Shown here: one piece after another, positions 50,301 through 60,489 of the stretch
Numbering within the stretch: position 1 is the first letter of the stretch
Layout: each line of letters begins with the position of its first letter
NCBI RefSeq assembly: GCF_032854445.1
Contig: NC_088301.1
Span: 33,590,402 to 33,654,401 of the forward strand
Direction of reading: 5' to 3'
DNA from: Liolophura sinensis
Taxonomy: Eukaryota; Mollusca; Polyplacophora; Chitonida; Chitonidae
DNA length: 64,000 nucleotides
Notes under the pieces: generated by a model
Told to the model about the DNA's origin: nothing
The model's database searches: none
What the model saw: only the letters and a program-made list of their open reading frames with translations
Program-made: the position numbers and the translations under genes

Positions 50301-50607
50301 CTTCCAGAAGAAACAGTACACTGTGGACTGCGCGCCAATGTACAACACAGAGCCCTGTTCATACTGGGACAACAACAACGCAGACAAAGAGCAGGTGACT
50401 GTGATCACAGAGGAGTTGTCACAGATCAGCACAGTTTGTACCTCTGAGTCATCCATGGGAAATACTTCTCATAGCTCCTCTATTGAGTCTTTCATGTCAG
50501 TGGATGAACCAGCCAGTTCTTTCTCCAGCTGCAGTGATGTGGAGAATATTGAAATCTGGTATGGAGCAGAGAAGGACTTGCATGGAAGGACGGATGATAA
50601 GATTTAG
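19785..50607 (+). CDS. TESK1/2: TESK1/2 orthologue, dual-specificity protein kinase, whole gene
   Basis: Ten coding exons: 19785-20330, 28423-28544, 40156-40204, 46067-46216, 46565-46650, 47134-47218, 47388-47471, 47933-48019, 49117-49234, 49673-50607. The joined length is 2262 bp, giving 753 residues and a TAG stop; every junction has GT/AG and keeps frame. The kinase domain spans about 165-430: Gly loop GAGFFSQV, Lys195 in VMVLK, Glu209 in [17 protein letters not shown] with Asp285, DFG at 307-309, GSPYWMAPE at 328-336. Ser329 matches the activation-loop serine (Ser215) of human TESK1. HRDLTSKN is typical of the LIMK/TESK family, which phosphorylates cofilin and controls actin turnover and cell spreading. 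The C-terminal third is Ser/Pro-rich and disordered. It is longer than human TESK1 (626) and TESK2 (571), mainly through the N-terminal extension and tail. TESK1 versus TESK2 is not decided. Confidence 0.95.
21590..21811 (+). mobile_element. Diverged SINE with tRNA-like head
   Basis: Contains a Box-A-like TGGCCTTATGG near 21597, a Box-B-like GATTTGAATCC near 21650, and a tail resembling family A (GTGAAATATTTATGAATATGGC). Old copy with weak match to the 36508 element. Confidence 0.6.
24039..24085. repeat. Two-unit 24-bp tandem repeat
   Basis: The unit CATGATAACAGGTGATACAG plus four bases occurs twice in direct succession, almost without change. Confidence 0.8.
25995..26254 (+). mobile_element. 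SINE family A, nearly full length
   Basis: Box A TGGCTCAGTTGG at 25998, Box-B region GAGTTCAAGTCC, then the same body and tail as the 36508 copy, ending in an A/T-rich (AAAT)n tail. Several substitutions make it older than the 36508 copy. No clear target-site duplication. Confidence 0.85.
28041..28069 (+). repeat. G-rich tract
   Basis: A run of six G, then GGCGG-type spacing, then an uninterrupted run of eleven to twelve G. Possible G-quadruplex former in intron 1 of TESK, about 350 bp before exon 2. Confidence 0.6.
28423..28544 (+). CDS. TESK1/2: TESK exon 2: catalytic Lys and alpha-C Glu
   Basis: 122 bp, CTTCAG acceptor and GTAAGT donor, phase 0 in and phase 2 out. Encodes [20 protein letters not shown] and [17 protein letters not shown]. 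These match TESK1 VMVLKMNKLPSNR and [16 protein letters not shown]. Lys195 and Glu209 form the expected salt bridge pair. Confidence 0.95.
29150..29265 (+). repeat. Dispersed unclassified repeat, copy a
   Basis: Contains ATCTCAAATAATACTACATG and GTAAAGCACAATAGCATAAA, shared in order with copies at 32960, 33568, 48368 and 48470. No coding capacity or terminal repeats seen. Confidence 0.6.
32955..33063 (+). repeat. Dispersed unclassified repeat, copy b
   Basis: Contains TTAAGGTGAATTTTACC, TCTCAAAAAGTACTGCATG and ACATAAAGGGTATG in the same order as the other copies. Directly followed by a SINE. Confidence 0.6.
33064..33330 (+). mobile_element. SINE family A, diverged full-length copy
   Basis: A weak Box A near 33082, CACCAATATGATTGCTGTGAG and TTCATGCTGGATTTC correspond to the 36508 copy, and the tail region GAAGTATTCTAGAGTACAGG is recognisable. 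Many substitutions. Confidence 0.7.
33449..33550 (+). mobile_element. SINE family A, 3' fragment
   Basis: Only the last 100 bp of the family: CCACTCGCCATAATACTGGC, then the GTGAAATATTCTTGAGTACG tail. Confidence 0.8.
33568..33675 (+). repeat. Dispersed unclassified repeat, copy c
   Basis: Contains GAGAATCAATACTAAGGTAA and AACATGAAGAGGATGTTTCA. Most like the copy at 48368 in its first half. Confidence 0.5.
34291..34478 (+). repeat. Local duplication, copy 1
   Basis: Shares ATGGTCATGCTGTAAATTCA, GATATACACGATACTTTTTA and CAGACTGTCACTT with 39673-39822. Copy 1 has an extra segment of about 35-40 bp after the first block and lacks about 13 bp later. Confidence 0.8.
36508..36781 (+). mobile_element. 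SINE family A, intact full-length copy with target-site duplication
   Basis: Flanked by a perfect 12-bp repeat TCTTTCGTTCTT (36496-36507 and 36782-36793). Pol III Box A TGGCTCAGTCGG at 36518 and Box B GAGTTCAAGACC at 36586, a body of about 250 bp and a pure A tail of more than 20 bases. The intact promoter, tail and duplication mark it as the youngest SINE in the window. Lies in TESK intron 2. Confidence 0.93.
39673..39822 (+). repeat. Local duplication, copy 2
   Basis: Partner of 34291-34478, same strand, about 5.4 kb away, in the same intron. The two extra blocks that differ between the copies show deletion or insertion after duplication. Confidence 0.8.
40156..40204 (+). CDS. TESK1/2: TESK exon 3: 49-bp exon, hinge approach
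   Basis: TTGCAG acceptor, GTAAGT donor, phase 2 in and phase 0 out. Encodes [16 protein letters not shown], nearly identical to TESK1 ([16 protein letters not shown]). Isolated between introns of 11.6 and 5.9 kb. Confidence 0.95.
40481..40700 (+). mobile_element. SINE family B, diverged copy
   Basis: Box A TGGCCTAATGG at 40490, Box B GGGATCAAACC near 40532, then TTGGCCTGGTGTCAGTATAA, shared with the copies at 13339 and 56855. The tail is lost. Confidence 0.8.
41551..41850 (-). mobile_element. SINE with tRNA head, minus strand
   Basis: Read on the minus strand: Box A TGGCCCAGCAGTTA near 41845-41832, Box B AGTTCAATCCCAGCC near 41795-41780, and a tail complementary to TTATTTATTTGATTG at 41558. 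The tail half resembles family A, but the middle differs, so this is a separate subfamily. Confidence 0.78.
46067..46216 (+). CDS. TESK1/2: TESK exon 4: hinge to catalytic loop
   Basis: 150 bp, phase 0 to 0. Encodes [11 protein letters not shown], a Trp-containing helix, [18 protein letters not shown]. The catalytic Asp285 is present. Near identity to TESK1 around [16 protein letters not shown]. Confidence 0.96.
46565..46650 (+). CDS. TESK1/2: TESK exon 5: DFG motif
   Basis: 86 bp, phase 0 in, phase 2 out. Encodes [20 protein letters not shown] then LAAKIPDP. Asn290 and Asp307 are the metal-binding residues. Confidence 0.95.
46651..47133 (+). other. TESK intron 5 with a 17-bp tandem repeat
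   Basis: 483 bp. At about 47049-47082 the unit TAATGGCTCTGGAGAAC occurs twice in a row. The intron of similar size before exon 5 (46217-46564) shows nothing notable. Confidence 0.75.
47134..47218 (+). CDS. TESK1/2: TESK exon 6: activation segment
   Basis: 85 bp, phase 2 in, phase 0 out. Encodes [20 protein letters not shown] and LKGEWYNEK. The GSPYWMAPE sequence is invariant in this family, and Ser329 is the presumed activating phosphosite. Confidence 0.95.
47388..47471 (+). CDS. TESK1/2: TESK exon 7: alpha-F region
   Basis: 84 bp, 28 codons, phase 0 to 0. Encodes [20 protein letters not shown] and PDVLPRTA, matching TESK1 ADVFAFGIVLCELIARVPAD. The intron after it (47472-47932) shows no feature. 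Confidence 0.95.
47933..48019 (+). CDS. TESK1/2: TESK exon 8
   Basis: 87 bp, 29 codons, phase 0 to 0. Encodes [20 protein letters not shown] and LQTAFRCCQ, equivalent to TESK1 DFGLDVPAFRTLVGDDCP and the HCC segment. Confidence 0.94.
48020..49116 (+). other. TESK intron 8 with two copies of the dispersed repeat
   Basis: Contains dispersed repeat copies at 48368-48455 and 48470-48600 in tandem, same strand as the gene. Otherwise AT-rich and featureless. Confidence 0.6.
48368..48600 (+). repeat. Dispersed unclassified repeat, copies d and e
   Basis: Copy d carries GAGAATCAGTGTTAAGGTAA and AGTACTAGATGTATTGAGC. Copy e carries GTAAAGCACAACAGGATGAA and a GATGTTCCATTGTTGATGC end. Together they span the whole consensus seen at 29150 and 32955. 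Confidence 0.6.
49117..49234 (+). CDS. TESK1/2: TESK exon 9: end of kinase domain
   Basis: 118 bp, phase 0 in, phase 1 out. Encodes [20 protein letters not shown], the last conserved kinase block (Arg-Pro-x-Phe), then an acidic linker. Confidence 0.94.
49673..50607 (+). CDS. TESK1/2: TESK exon 10: Ser/Pro-rich C-terminal tail and stop
   Basis: 935 bp, phase 1 in, TAG at 50605. Encodes about 310 disordered residues. Landmarks shared with TESK1/2 are [20 protein letters not shown] and [10 protein letters not shown] (Ser about 553). The last resembles the 14-3-3 site of human TESK1 (RCRSLP), though here Arg is at minus 4 rather than minus 3. The terminal 100 residues are Ser-rich with [16 protein letters not shown]. 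Confidence 0.93.
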
Positions 50608-53600
50608 ATTTGGAATGAATGTGATTTGCATGAATGTTATTGCATGGTGTTCAGTGTTAGAGTTGATACGCATTACCTGACAAGTGCACTTCGTTAATGA
50701 GCAGCTAGGGTTTGGGTATTACAAATACCTGTGTAGTTTTCTTCATTAATCAGATGTTAAGGGCTGTTATATGCAAGATCCTTTTATAGATGGGCATTGT
50801 GCAGTGCCCTCTAGTGTGATATCAGCGTTAGAAGAGTGGTCTCCAAGGTTTGTTGACATAGTTGCAACATTATAAACTATATGTCTTTCATTGTAAAATT
50901 ATTTGTCACAAGTGCAATATGTTACACATGGTTATTACATAGGGTGTTTTTGAGTTTGAAGGAAAAATAATGCATGTTTAAAAATATAACGAGGAAAAAA
51001 AAATTATTTATGGAAAAGATAATTGTTTTGCTTTCGTTTTAATTGAAAGAATTAAGTTTACATGCCTTATGTTTATTTGTTGTGTCCATTTTATTTTATG
51101 AAAATGAAAATTACTCTGTTTGGAAGCGACCAGAAAAAAAAGAGCTGAACAATTCACAGGCACAGCTCTATGACTTGGGTTCTAGTGGATGGTATACATA
51201 AAATAGTTGTGTTAATTTGCTTCAAGAATTGTATTTGTTTTGAATTGTTGTAAGTGATGAAATCCTCTTGTTATGTCTAGCATTCCCCAAGTGGTTTAAG
51301 TGTGATTTTCCCTCTATTACATATCTTATATGTAGGACCCATATCTACCACACAGAGCAAGCCACACAGTTTTGTTCATTGTTTAAGTATAGTGTCCTTT
51401 ATTCATGTTTATTGGTGTGCAAAACTTTGTATAACAACCTAGAATGAGTCCAAAACAGTATGGTAGATATTATTTCATGATGCAAGTCCTCAGCACATGC
51501 AGTTAATACTCTTGCTACTTAATTGTTTTCCAGAATTGTTTTTCTTAATTTGATGAGTTACCTCAGTAATATATAAGAAGTGTAAGTTAAATATTACTTT
51601 AACCGTAACACTAAAATATTTGTAGTGAGTTTTCTCTGGTGAGAATTACTTCAGTAACTTTTAGCTTGTACCTATCTATCTTATTGATGTATAGGGTTAG
51701 GGACTAAAGTGATTTGTGTCCGTCAGATCGGTGTAGTCTGTATGGGCCTGTTCCCTGTTAAACTGAAAATCTGAAGATATGTGTGCCAGCTTAGTTATAA
51801 ATGGAAGTTTGTATATTTACATCAAGGGTCTTTGAGGAGGTGCAGCTCATGCTGGCTTCCTCACCGGCCGTACGTGGGAAGGTCTTCCAGCAACCTGCGG
51901 ATGGTCGTGGGTTTCCCCCGGGCTCTGCCCGGTTTCCTCCCACCATAATACTGGCAGATGTCGTATAAGTGAAATATTCTTGAGTACGGCGTAAAACACC
52001 AATCAAATAAATAAATAAATTTGAGGAGGTGCACAGTTACTTGTGTGAAACAGACAGTAATTTACCTTGGATGTATCTTAAGCAAATTTTTGTAGGGACA
52101 AGACAATGAAAAACAAAAAGTCAAGTAACAGGTATAAAAAGACGTAAAAACATGTATTTGTAGTTCCAAAACGGGTGGAAGATATGTTAGAAATGTTAAT
52201 TTAAGTGTGCAAGGCAGAAATATTTTTTACCTATTAATTGATAGCAAGTTGATATCACATCGAGCAAGTCAAGTATTAGTAAACTTTGTTGTATGCAAAT
52301 GTTTGTTAAAATGGAATGTTTTATTACTCTGCTCAAAATTTGCGTTCACTGAGTGTACATGTATATTTCAGTTGTGTGCTCAAATTGTGAAAAAATAGTT
52401 ATTACACAATTTTTGATCAAACCTATTTTGCGTAGCAAATTCAGCTACTGCTGGGTTAATACAAATGATATATTTTATAAAACTGTTCCAGTCTTTAGTT
52501 CTTTTGTGCTTTAACTAAAGAATACATCAGGATTTATTAAGTGTAAGGTAATGTGTATTGTGTAAAATCTGTGGTATGTTTCAGTGTTAATCAGAGAATG
52601 GGCACATGAAATTAAATGTCTGAATAAAATTTGGAAGGTGGGATAATGGATTATCCATAGTCAAGTTTATAAAAACTTACAATCTTGTGCCCAAAGATTT
52701 TTGGTATTTGAGAAACATGAAAACAGGAGATCCCCATTGTTTTGTTCATGTTAATTTATGCCACAAAGTGTTCACAAGTGAGAAGCAAAACGGCAAAACC
52801 TTGTTCCTTGATCAAAATTATTAATTCAGTGTTGTTTTTTGTGTGCCATATACATCTACATGTACTGGGTGTTGCATAGCATCCATATAACTGACTTTAA
52901 GTGATTTTTTGGCAGAAAAGCTTAAACTTGGCAGTAAGAACTATTTATAATGTTAGTGTTCACTGTTCTTTGGCCAAATGGTGCCAAACTCTAGTTGTAG
53001 TATTGCCAATTTGATAAAGATATGCAGAAATTGAGACATGCATTTCTTAAATACATGTATGTTGAAAGTATTGTCTTCCCTTATCTCCTTTCCGAGTGGA
53101 ATGAATATGCAAATCAAATCCATAGCACAAAAATTGTTGAGGATAAATATGTTGTATTTTGAGTCAGGCAGTGTCAAACAGGGATTCATCTGTGAATGAC
53201 ATGTAGTAAGGACATTGCCCCATAGTGATGTGTGTATGAAGAAGTGTAAGGCACACCAAAGATATCGAAGTTAATATGACACGTAGTGAATGCATTTAAG
53301 TTGGCTTCGTTGTCTGTTGCTTTAACTATATGTAAATTAGATGGATTGTTCTTAAAAGACATGTACCTATAGCATTAGACTATTTTAAGTCTGTGTGTAT
53401 AAGTTATTATTTTCATTTTGCTTTTCTAAAGTTATAGTGACGACAGCAACCTGTAAACAATTTCCATGTATGATTAAGTCTAATAATATTGTCAGTAATA
53501 TTGAGCACTAGTATTACTTAATTCGGGGTGTTCAGGCATTAATTTGGTATTATAATTCAAGCTTTCTATCCTTATAAAAGGACTCCCTGTGTTGTTAAGG

Positions 53601-54826
53601 TAATTCGAGGTTGAAAGGTAAAATGATTTTTTATCTGAATATGCTTCATTAATAACATATTCACATTTCACAATCTTCTAGATTTGTTACACCATTTTTT
53701 TAATGAACCAAGCGGTGAATGTCATGTAGCAGTAATAGTAATTAATGCCATGCTGAAAAGGGTCTGGGATGACCATTGAAATGAAACACTTCATGTTTTT
53801 GGTTCTGAGATTTTTACGGTAAAGAACATGTATCTGATCTTAGAGGAGCAGTTTACGCAGTATTTTATCATTTATTTTTTCTTTCTCGTTTTTATCAGTT
53901 AAAATTTGACTGAATGAAGGAAAACATGTATATGAACAAAATGAGTGATATACTTTGTCATGAAATATTATGAGTAACAAGCATATCTTGACTACTGTAT
54001 GTAATAGCTAAAATAAATCATCTTTTTTTGGGGGAATTAAATTATTTTTATTTTACTTGTTTAACATATATGTGCTTGATTTTAGTTTGGCAGAACAAAT
54101 TTAAACTATCGATCAGTTATAATGTTATAGTGTGAAACTGTCTTTACTGCTTCTATAGTAAACTCAACACTTTTCTGCTTGTGTTGAGCCATTACCTTTG
54201 GTAGCTTCTCTATGCAATAATGGCCTGTCCAATGTTAGATATGAAGAACATCAGTTTGTTTTTGTGGCATTATTTATTGTGAATTTTATTTTAGTCATTG
54301 TTCAGGTGAGATGTGTGTTGAAGTGTATATAATTATGTCTTATACATAGCAGATGTAAATTGGGAAATTAAAGTCACCTATATACCTACATGTATAGGTA
54401 GAAGAGCACTGTGCTTCAGAGGACCAGGCTTTTGGATAAGACAATGGCCTCGAGTGAATCACTTATTGTTAGCTTCTTTTTTTTTTTGTCAATCTACTTA
54501 ACTGCACATCCCCAAACCTCTAGAATTCCATGTTTGTAATGGAAATGTTAAATTGTGTTTTCATTTTATTCAATTCGTTTTTTATTTATCATAAGTTATT
54601 GCTATCATTACAGTTGTATTCACATTAGACTTTGTTCCTTCAACTATTGCTTGTATGATCATGGTTGATTTTGTGATATTTCCCTGTATTGAGAGTTTGA
54701 ACATCCATGTATCATTTTTTTGGTTCATCATGTGTTTATTGCAGTTGATAAGGCATTGCTTTCGTTAAATCTCCTTATTTGTTTGAATTTGAGTTTGTTT
54801 ACCTGGAAAGAAATAAGCAAAATAAA
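50608..54826 (+). other. Presumed TESK 3' UTR and downstream flank
   Basis: AT-rich, no open frame of note. AATAAA signals occur at 52623, 54012 and 54821; the actual cleavage site cannot be chosen from sequence alone. A family A SINE lies at 51845. Confidence 0.4.
51845..52019 (+). mobile_element. SINE family A, 5'-truncated copy with target-site duplication
   Basis: Flanked by a perfect 14-bp repeat TTTGAGGAGGTGCA (51831-51844 and 52020-52033). The body begins at the GCTCATGCTGGCTTCC point, just after Box B, and ends with an (AAAT)n tail. 5' truncation with a perfect duplication points to target-primed reverse transcription. It may be transcribed as part of the TESK 3' UTR. Confidence 0.92.
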
Positions 54827-56850
54827 AAAGTTGTTGCAGATTCAAGATTCTGGGTGATAATATTATATTATGATTAACGTTGAAGTGCACAGAAAGTAAA
54901 ACCGGAGCAGCAACGACAGTGTGAGAGCTGGCAAATGTTCACCCGTAACCTTGTCTTGTCAGTTTATTTCTAATTTTATTCTAACTGGTAATGTGAAATT
55001 ATGTGCTCCCTAACACCCTGGTTTAGGCAGAATTAGATAAAAAATGGCAGTGATGTTAATTGCAATTAAATTATTATGTCACTGGTCTAGAATTACTAAA
55101 AATACTGTGTTGTCATCACATTTAATATAACATTAAAACAATGTTTCACATTGGTTTTCCTCTCAAATCGCAGAAAGGTTTAAATTCCATAATCAGCTAC
55201 CATAAGTTACTTGCTTAGTTTTAAAAAATATACAACATAATATTTCGAAAACCTAAATGGGACATACTTTGGTTAAAATGACTTTACTGTAGAGCATTCT
55301 AGGAAGTCTCCGTCTCATTTTGTATATGAAAAAAAAAATCAACAGTTTTGATTCTGTTTTATATCTTTAATTCCTTTATGGTTAAAACAACAACTTTGTG
55401 TTTTGTTTTACAAGAACTGTTTAACACAATGATGTTGAAAACATAAATGCTTCCTTGATCTACATATTGTGGTTTTATTTGGACAGGGAGGTCTTGAGTT
55501 CGATTCCAGGTAGTCCATGTTCCTTATGAAATAGATGAATAATTTAAAACATATCAGATAAATTAATTGTTTTTATGACGATCCCCAATATACACATGGC
55601 AACAATGCATACGCTTTTAAACACCTGCTTCTGTGATGACACGTAATTTACGATTTGCTGATCAGTTGATGATTGACGGCTCGTGTCAGTTGGGTTAAGT
55701 CTAATACTCAATCTCATACGTGCGGTGTATTATACATTACACATATTTAATTACCAACGCAAGCAACACACATATATTTGTTACTGGGATGGGAGCGTTT
55801 ACGGACATTCAAATGATGTGGTCAGTTGAATTGAACTTTGTGGTTTGGCAAAGGTTATCGGTACTGAAGCGGTTACTATTATTTATATGAAGTGACTGTT
55901 TGAATGTCCATCTTGCGTGTGGTTTGGAGCACTGTGAGGGAGAATTTATATGTTAATGCTTTGGCTATATAAGGACACACTGGTGTGTATGGTCATTGAC
56001 AATCAGTGGCCAAACTCTTGGCGTGCACGGTCATTTTGGGGTCTTATGTTTTTTCGGGGTTTTGTGTTTTTTCGGGGGTATACGGATGTTTTCTTCTTTT
56101 CTTTTCAGCATTGGCGGATGCAAGGTTTGCTCACTGATGGCCGATACTATGGTTAAGGTCTGGAAAACCTTTGTGTCAGATTTTATTCTGAAATATTAGA
56201 TGAATTCTGCCATCCAGGCTGGAGATGTTGGGTAGCTAGGCTACGGAAACAAAGTTCCTGGGTTTCCTTTCGAGGTTTTATCTGTGGTTTTACCTTCTCG
56301 GCGCCAGATGTCTCGTGACTACCATTTTGTCGTTGTTTTACACATGTATGCGCGCCCGGAGGGACGCGTGGTGGGCCCTGGTTATTCCTAAAACTAATAA
56401 AGCGTACATTGAAATGACTAATGATTTATGTTCGTTTGAGATGAAGTTTTATTATGAATGAAAGGTCAAGGTTTAACGCCAGACAGACCGTATTTCAGGC
56501 ATTAATTAGTTGACAAGAATATATTTGTGTGTCAGTTGTAGATTCTAACCGATTCCTAACTAGTCTTTCTATTCACAGACAAAAATAAAAATACGGACAG
56601 GTGGATTACAAAATGAAAAGATATCTTCGCAAGGGCACAACAAAGCGTCATCTTCGCCATCTTCTAGAATAGTAATTCGATTGACCTCTGTGTAGTAGTC
56701 GATTTGTATATTTTGCAACAACTGGATAAATATATACACCATTCACATGGAAATTATAACAATCTGTCAATAACAATAGCACATTGTTTCCGCATCATGT
56801 GAGGATCGTATAAGCATCCACGTTTTATCCCTATAAACAACAATAGTTGC
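54827..56850. other. Intergenic, no gene seen
   Basis: AT-rich. A tRNA-like GAGTTCGATTCCAGG (Box B) fragment occurs near 55495, without a Box A. At 56038-56075 a TTTTTTCGGGG-containing unit occurs twice in succession. No coding region supported. Confidence 0.5.
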
Positions 56851-56854
56851 TTAA

Positions 56855-57081
56855 TCCGCATCGGTGGCCCAGTGGAGGGGGCGTCCGCCTTGAAGCCGGG
56901 AGATCTGGGATAAAACTCTGTCCACGCGTCATACCGAAGGCTAAAAGATGGCGTTTGTTGCTGCCGCATAAGGAAACAGGACGGGTTGGTCCAGTGTCAG
57001 TATATTGTGACTGGGTGAGGCATCACGTCTGGCGCCTGAAATATTGATAAGTAAGCCTATGCGACGTTAAACCAAGCAACA
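56855..57081 (+). mobile_element. SINE family B
   Basis: Box A TGGCCCAGTGGAGG at 56864, Box-B-like GGGATAAAACTC near 56908, middle TGGTCCAGTGTCAGTATATT, and tail GCGACGTTAAACCAAGCAAC, then a short (CATG)n microsatellite. Head is complete; no clear target-site duplication. Confidence 0.83.
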
Positions 57082-58480
57082 CTACATGCATGCATGCATA
57101 CATAACATCATCAGCTGTAAATTAGGTGTGACTGAGTGACATTTCTCACCTTATATGTGACGTGGATAGTAGCTTGGTTCGCCTTTTGCGCCGGGAATAT
57201 AGACGTGCTCACTGACATCAAGAAAAACTGGCGTTATGTTGTTTCCTGCAGGAATATGTGTCCATGTCGGAAACGGATTTTCAGCTTACTGGACGGTTAC
57301 TTTGATTAAAGGTAGCAAATTGTGTTACACATTTCAGATTTTACACTACGATTAAACGGTGTTATTAGTCTTAACATGGTAGTATGTGTTTGGACACCAA
57401 AATGAGGTAATGAGTATTCCAACAAGAGTTATCGCTTGAATTTGCGTACATAAATCGTGGTTTTTAGTCGAGAATAAACTTGATAACTTGTGATGACAAC
57501 GAAAATGCTATATTAGCATGCCATACCGCCATCATGCTATAACTATACTTGCATTCTGGTATTGACAAAATTTAGCGTGACGGACAGGACACTGTTAAGA
57601 GGAAATGTAAGGTAAGAGGAAGTGTCAGGTATAAAACCATCAGAACAAAGTTTGTATGACAACCAGGGTCTCTTTGTGGAACCGACATAATTAAGAAATT
57701 GATTGTGTCAAGGGCACTAGTAATTCTTGAGGAATAAAATACTCAAGAGCACAGAGGTAGTGTGGAGGAAGAAGTCAAAAGTTTGACGCTGTATCAGTCG
57801 CTACATGGTACGCAGTCTAGGAAACAGTACGTCTTCTAGAGTGAAGTTATGGGCGTTACACGGATGACCAGGCCGGCATCTCCTTAATTAGTATTGGTAA
57901 CATTTACCCATGCATGCGAGTATATTCAGATATGGGCAATCTCTGTTGACGTCGAACAGCTCTCTTTCATCCTGTTCAAGACCACGAGTGTATGCTTGTA
58001 TGTAAGATTGATCAGTCTATTGATGGCGTGTGGTTTTTATTATTACATTATGACATTGTATTATTACAAAAGATGGCTTTCCATGAACACAATTTTAGAA
58101 TTACTATGATAAGATATGATATACATTGAGGCATAATGCAAACTAAGAATGGAATTTATGAGTAGACAGGGCGAAGACTTGTTGAGAAGAAATACAAAGA
58201 ACTGCACTTGACTGAAATTATTTTCCTCAATAGTGGTTTCAACAAAGCCCATTACTCATTCTTCTTGTTCACATGTACTTTTGCAGGTGTAGGTTTTTTG
58301 TTCGCCTCTCAGTTGTCAGGCTGTGTATTCTGGACTTCACCTGCTATGCTCTCATTTCTGTGGGTGTGTGTCAGTTTGAGAGACAGCGCATGTTATTACT
58401 TGCTTGGGTGGTAGCTGTGTGGCAACCAGGTAGACACTTTACTGTAATCACTCTGTGATTAGGTATGGTTGTGTGTCACC
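57082..58480. other. Intergenic, no gene seen
   Basis: No conserved protein, RNA or repeat recognised. Short open frames here have no supporting features. Confidence 0.5.
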
Positions 58481-58650
58481 GTTACAACTGCCAATTGTTT
58501 TACATGTGAAGTTTTAATTGTCCTATGTATATGGATGTATAACGCTGACGATGTGTCGCGCTGCTCATTTTTCTCTTTCCACGGTTGTCATGGTAATCAG
58601 ATTCTTTGTCAGAGCTACTACTTTAATTGTTTTGCATGTACTGTATTCAT
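58481..58650 (+). repeat. Local duplication, unit 1
   Basis: Shares GACGATGTGTCG, GGTTGTCATGGTAA.CAGATT and an AATTGTTTTGCATGT-like block with 58960-59185, offset about 484 bp. Confidence 0.65.
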
Positions 58651-58757
58651 TTTTGATTGATACATAGATACCTATGAGACCACGACTCGTGACACTTCCG
58701 CGATTGTAATTGTAGCCAAATTTCAATTTCCTCAGTGTGTGCTGTATATTTACTTCT

Positions 58758-58908
58758 TTATTTATTTGATTGTTTTTTGACGCCGTACTCAAGAATATTT
58801 CATTTATACGATGGGGGCTAGCATTATGGTTGAAGGAAACCGGGCCCGGGGGAAGCCCACGACCATCCGCAGGTTGCTGAAAGACCTTCCCACTTATGGC
58901 CGTATGTG
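58758..58908 (-). mobile_element. SINE family A, 5'-truncated copy, minus strand
   Basis: Complement of the family tail at the left (TTTATTTGATTG), then the body up to the GGCCGTATG region. Sits between the two duplicated units at 58481 and 58960. Confidence 0.82.
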
Positions 58909-58959
58909 CAATATATGATTGAGGTCCAAACAGACACATAGGAAACGATTTATTGCAAG

Positions 58960-59185
58960 TCATAATTGTTAATTTTTGCGGTTGCTATGGTAACCATACA
59001 GTCAGTGTCACCTGCATCTGGATATGAATTCGACGATGTGTCGTGTTTTACATTTGTACGGTTGTCATGGTAACCAGATTGATATTTTCACCAAGGATCA
59101 CTACCGGATTTTAGAACCAATGCTACATAAACTGGTATGACCTCGTGTCCGAGCTACAACTTGAGTTGTTTTGCATGTTGAGTTT
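58960..59185 (+). repeat. Local duplication, unit 2
   Basis: Repeats the GACGATGTGTCG and GGTTGTCATGGTAACCAG blocks and the GAGCTACAACTTGAGTTGTT block of unit 1. A further GGTTGCTATGGTAACC lies at its start. Confidence 0.65.
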
Positions 59186-60489
59186 TAATTCTTGGGATTG
59201 TATTAATTACAGCCATTCATAAGCTCATACATCCATTCTTGCAATAACTTTTTCCACAAAGAGAAGCAACAGATTTAACTGCCTTGTGAATCCAGGAAAA
59301 ATTATTCCAAAGCGCAATTTGAGAGCCCTTAATATAGCTTTACAAACAGTGTTTACAAGAGCTTTAAGTCACTGTTCGTTCTTACTTTTCGGACCAAATT
59401 GCTGAATCTGGTCGGCAAAAAGAGGTTGGGTTGCACTCGATCTTGTGATTACACTATCACCTTGTTTTCCGCCCCTGTATATCTCTTGCTCCACATATTG
59501 AACACATGTGGCGGGTTTTAACCAGGAGCTTAATTCTGAAAATGACCATTAATTGTCATGTAGTGTGTCAGATCAATGGCACAGAGGTAATTGGATAGAG
59601 TGGGATAGCCCAACACCGAGGTGGTACTTGGGTAACGTCTGTATTCTAAACATGATCCAAAATCCAAATAAAATACCATGCGAACTCTTAGTCAGTGAAT
59701 AATTTCCTGGTCCAATAAAATTAAATGTATCTCAGCTGCACTTTGTTTCCCACTGTTCATAAAAGCATCATGCATATGGAATACCCATGGGTGCGTCTTC
59801 CGCTCCTAGCCTTGGGTTAAGCGGAATTATAGATATATGCAGCTATGACACATATCGACAGAGATCCTGAACGCTCTGTCCATAATTACCAACAATTAGG
59901 AGTATCTAGAATTGTAAAAACTTGAAAATTTGTGAAGTAGTATCTTTGACACTAATTTTGAATCAGTAACTCATGATGATGAAATCTTCATTATTTTTCA
60001 CCGAATTTAACACATACTAGAAAGCGTGATATGTTTATATTCCTGTCCAAATGCGGTTTATTAACAACTTCAAAGAAAAAAATATCCTCTTTGTCTTAAA
60101 GACGTCGTGAGAGATCTTGGTAAACCTTGTACAGCTAATGCAGGGCATGAATATACAGCTAAACGCGTATAGATAGGAACTCGATCCAATTAGTTGTGGA
60201 GGACTAGTAAGTTTTAGTATGGGGTTATTCATCTAGCTTGTGCTCTAACCGTGCAGTTCCGGTATTAACAATGTCTGATGTTGAACCGTGAAGGCAAGTA
60301 ATTCTGCAAGATTGCTCGTGAATATTTACTTGTCGCCCTTTGTCAACCAGCTGTCGACGCCATTTTTAGAGCATGATCAGTAGCGGCATTTGACTGTGAA
60401 GCATACGACAAAATTTTACTAGAGGAATAATATGCATCGTTTGTAGATGGTAATCATTTAATGTGATGGCAACATTTTTAGTATTTCCA
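59186..60489. other. Intergenic, no gene seen
   Basis: Nothing beyond AT-rich single-copy-looking sequence. Confidence 0.5.

Noticed and set aside
55485-55525. tRNA-gene-like GAGTTCGATTCCAGG
   Set aside because: Only a Box B; no Box A or cloverleaf partner could be found, so probably a SINE scrap.
55950-56199. Overlapping open frames near 56 kb
   Set aside because: Low-complexity TTTTTTCGGGG repeats; no homology or splice context.
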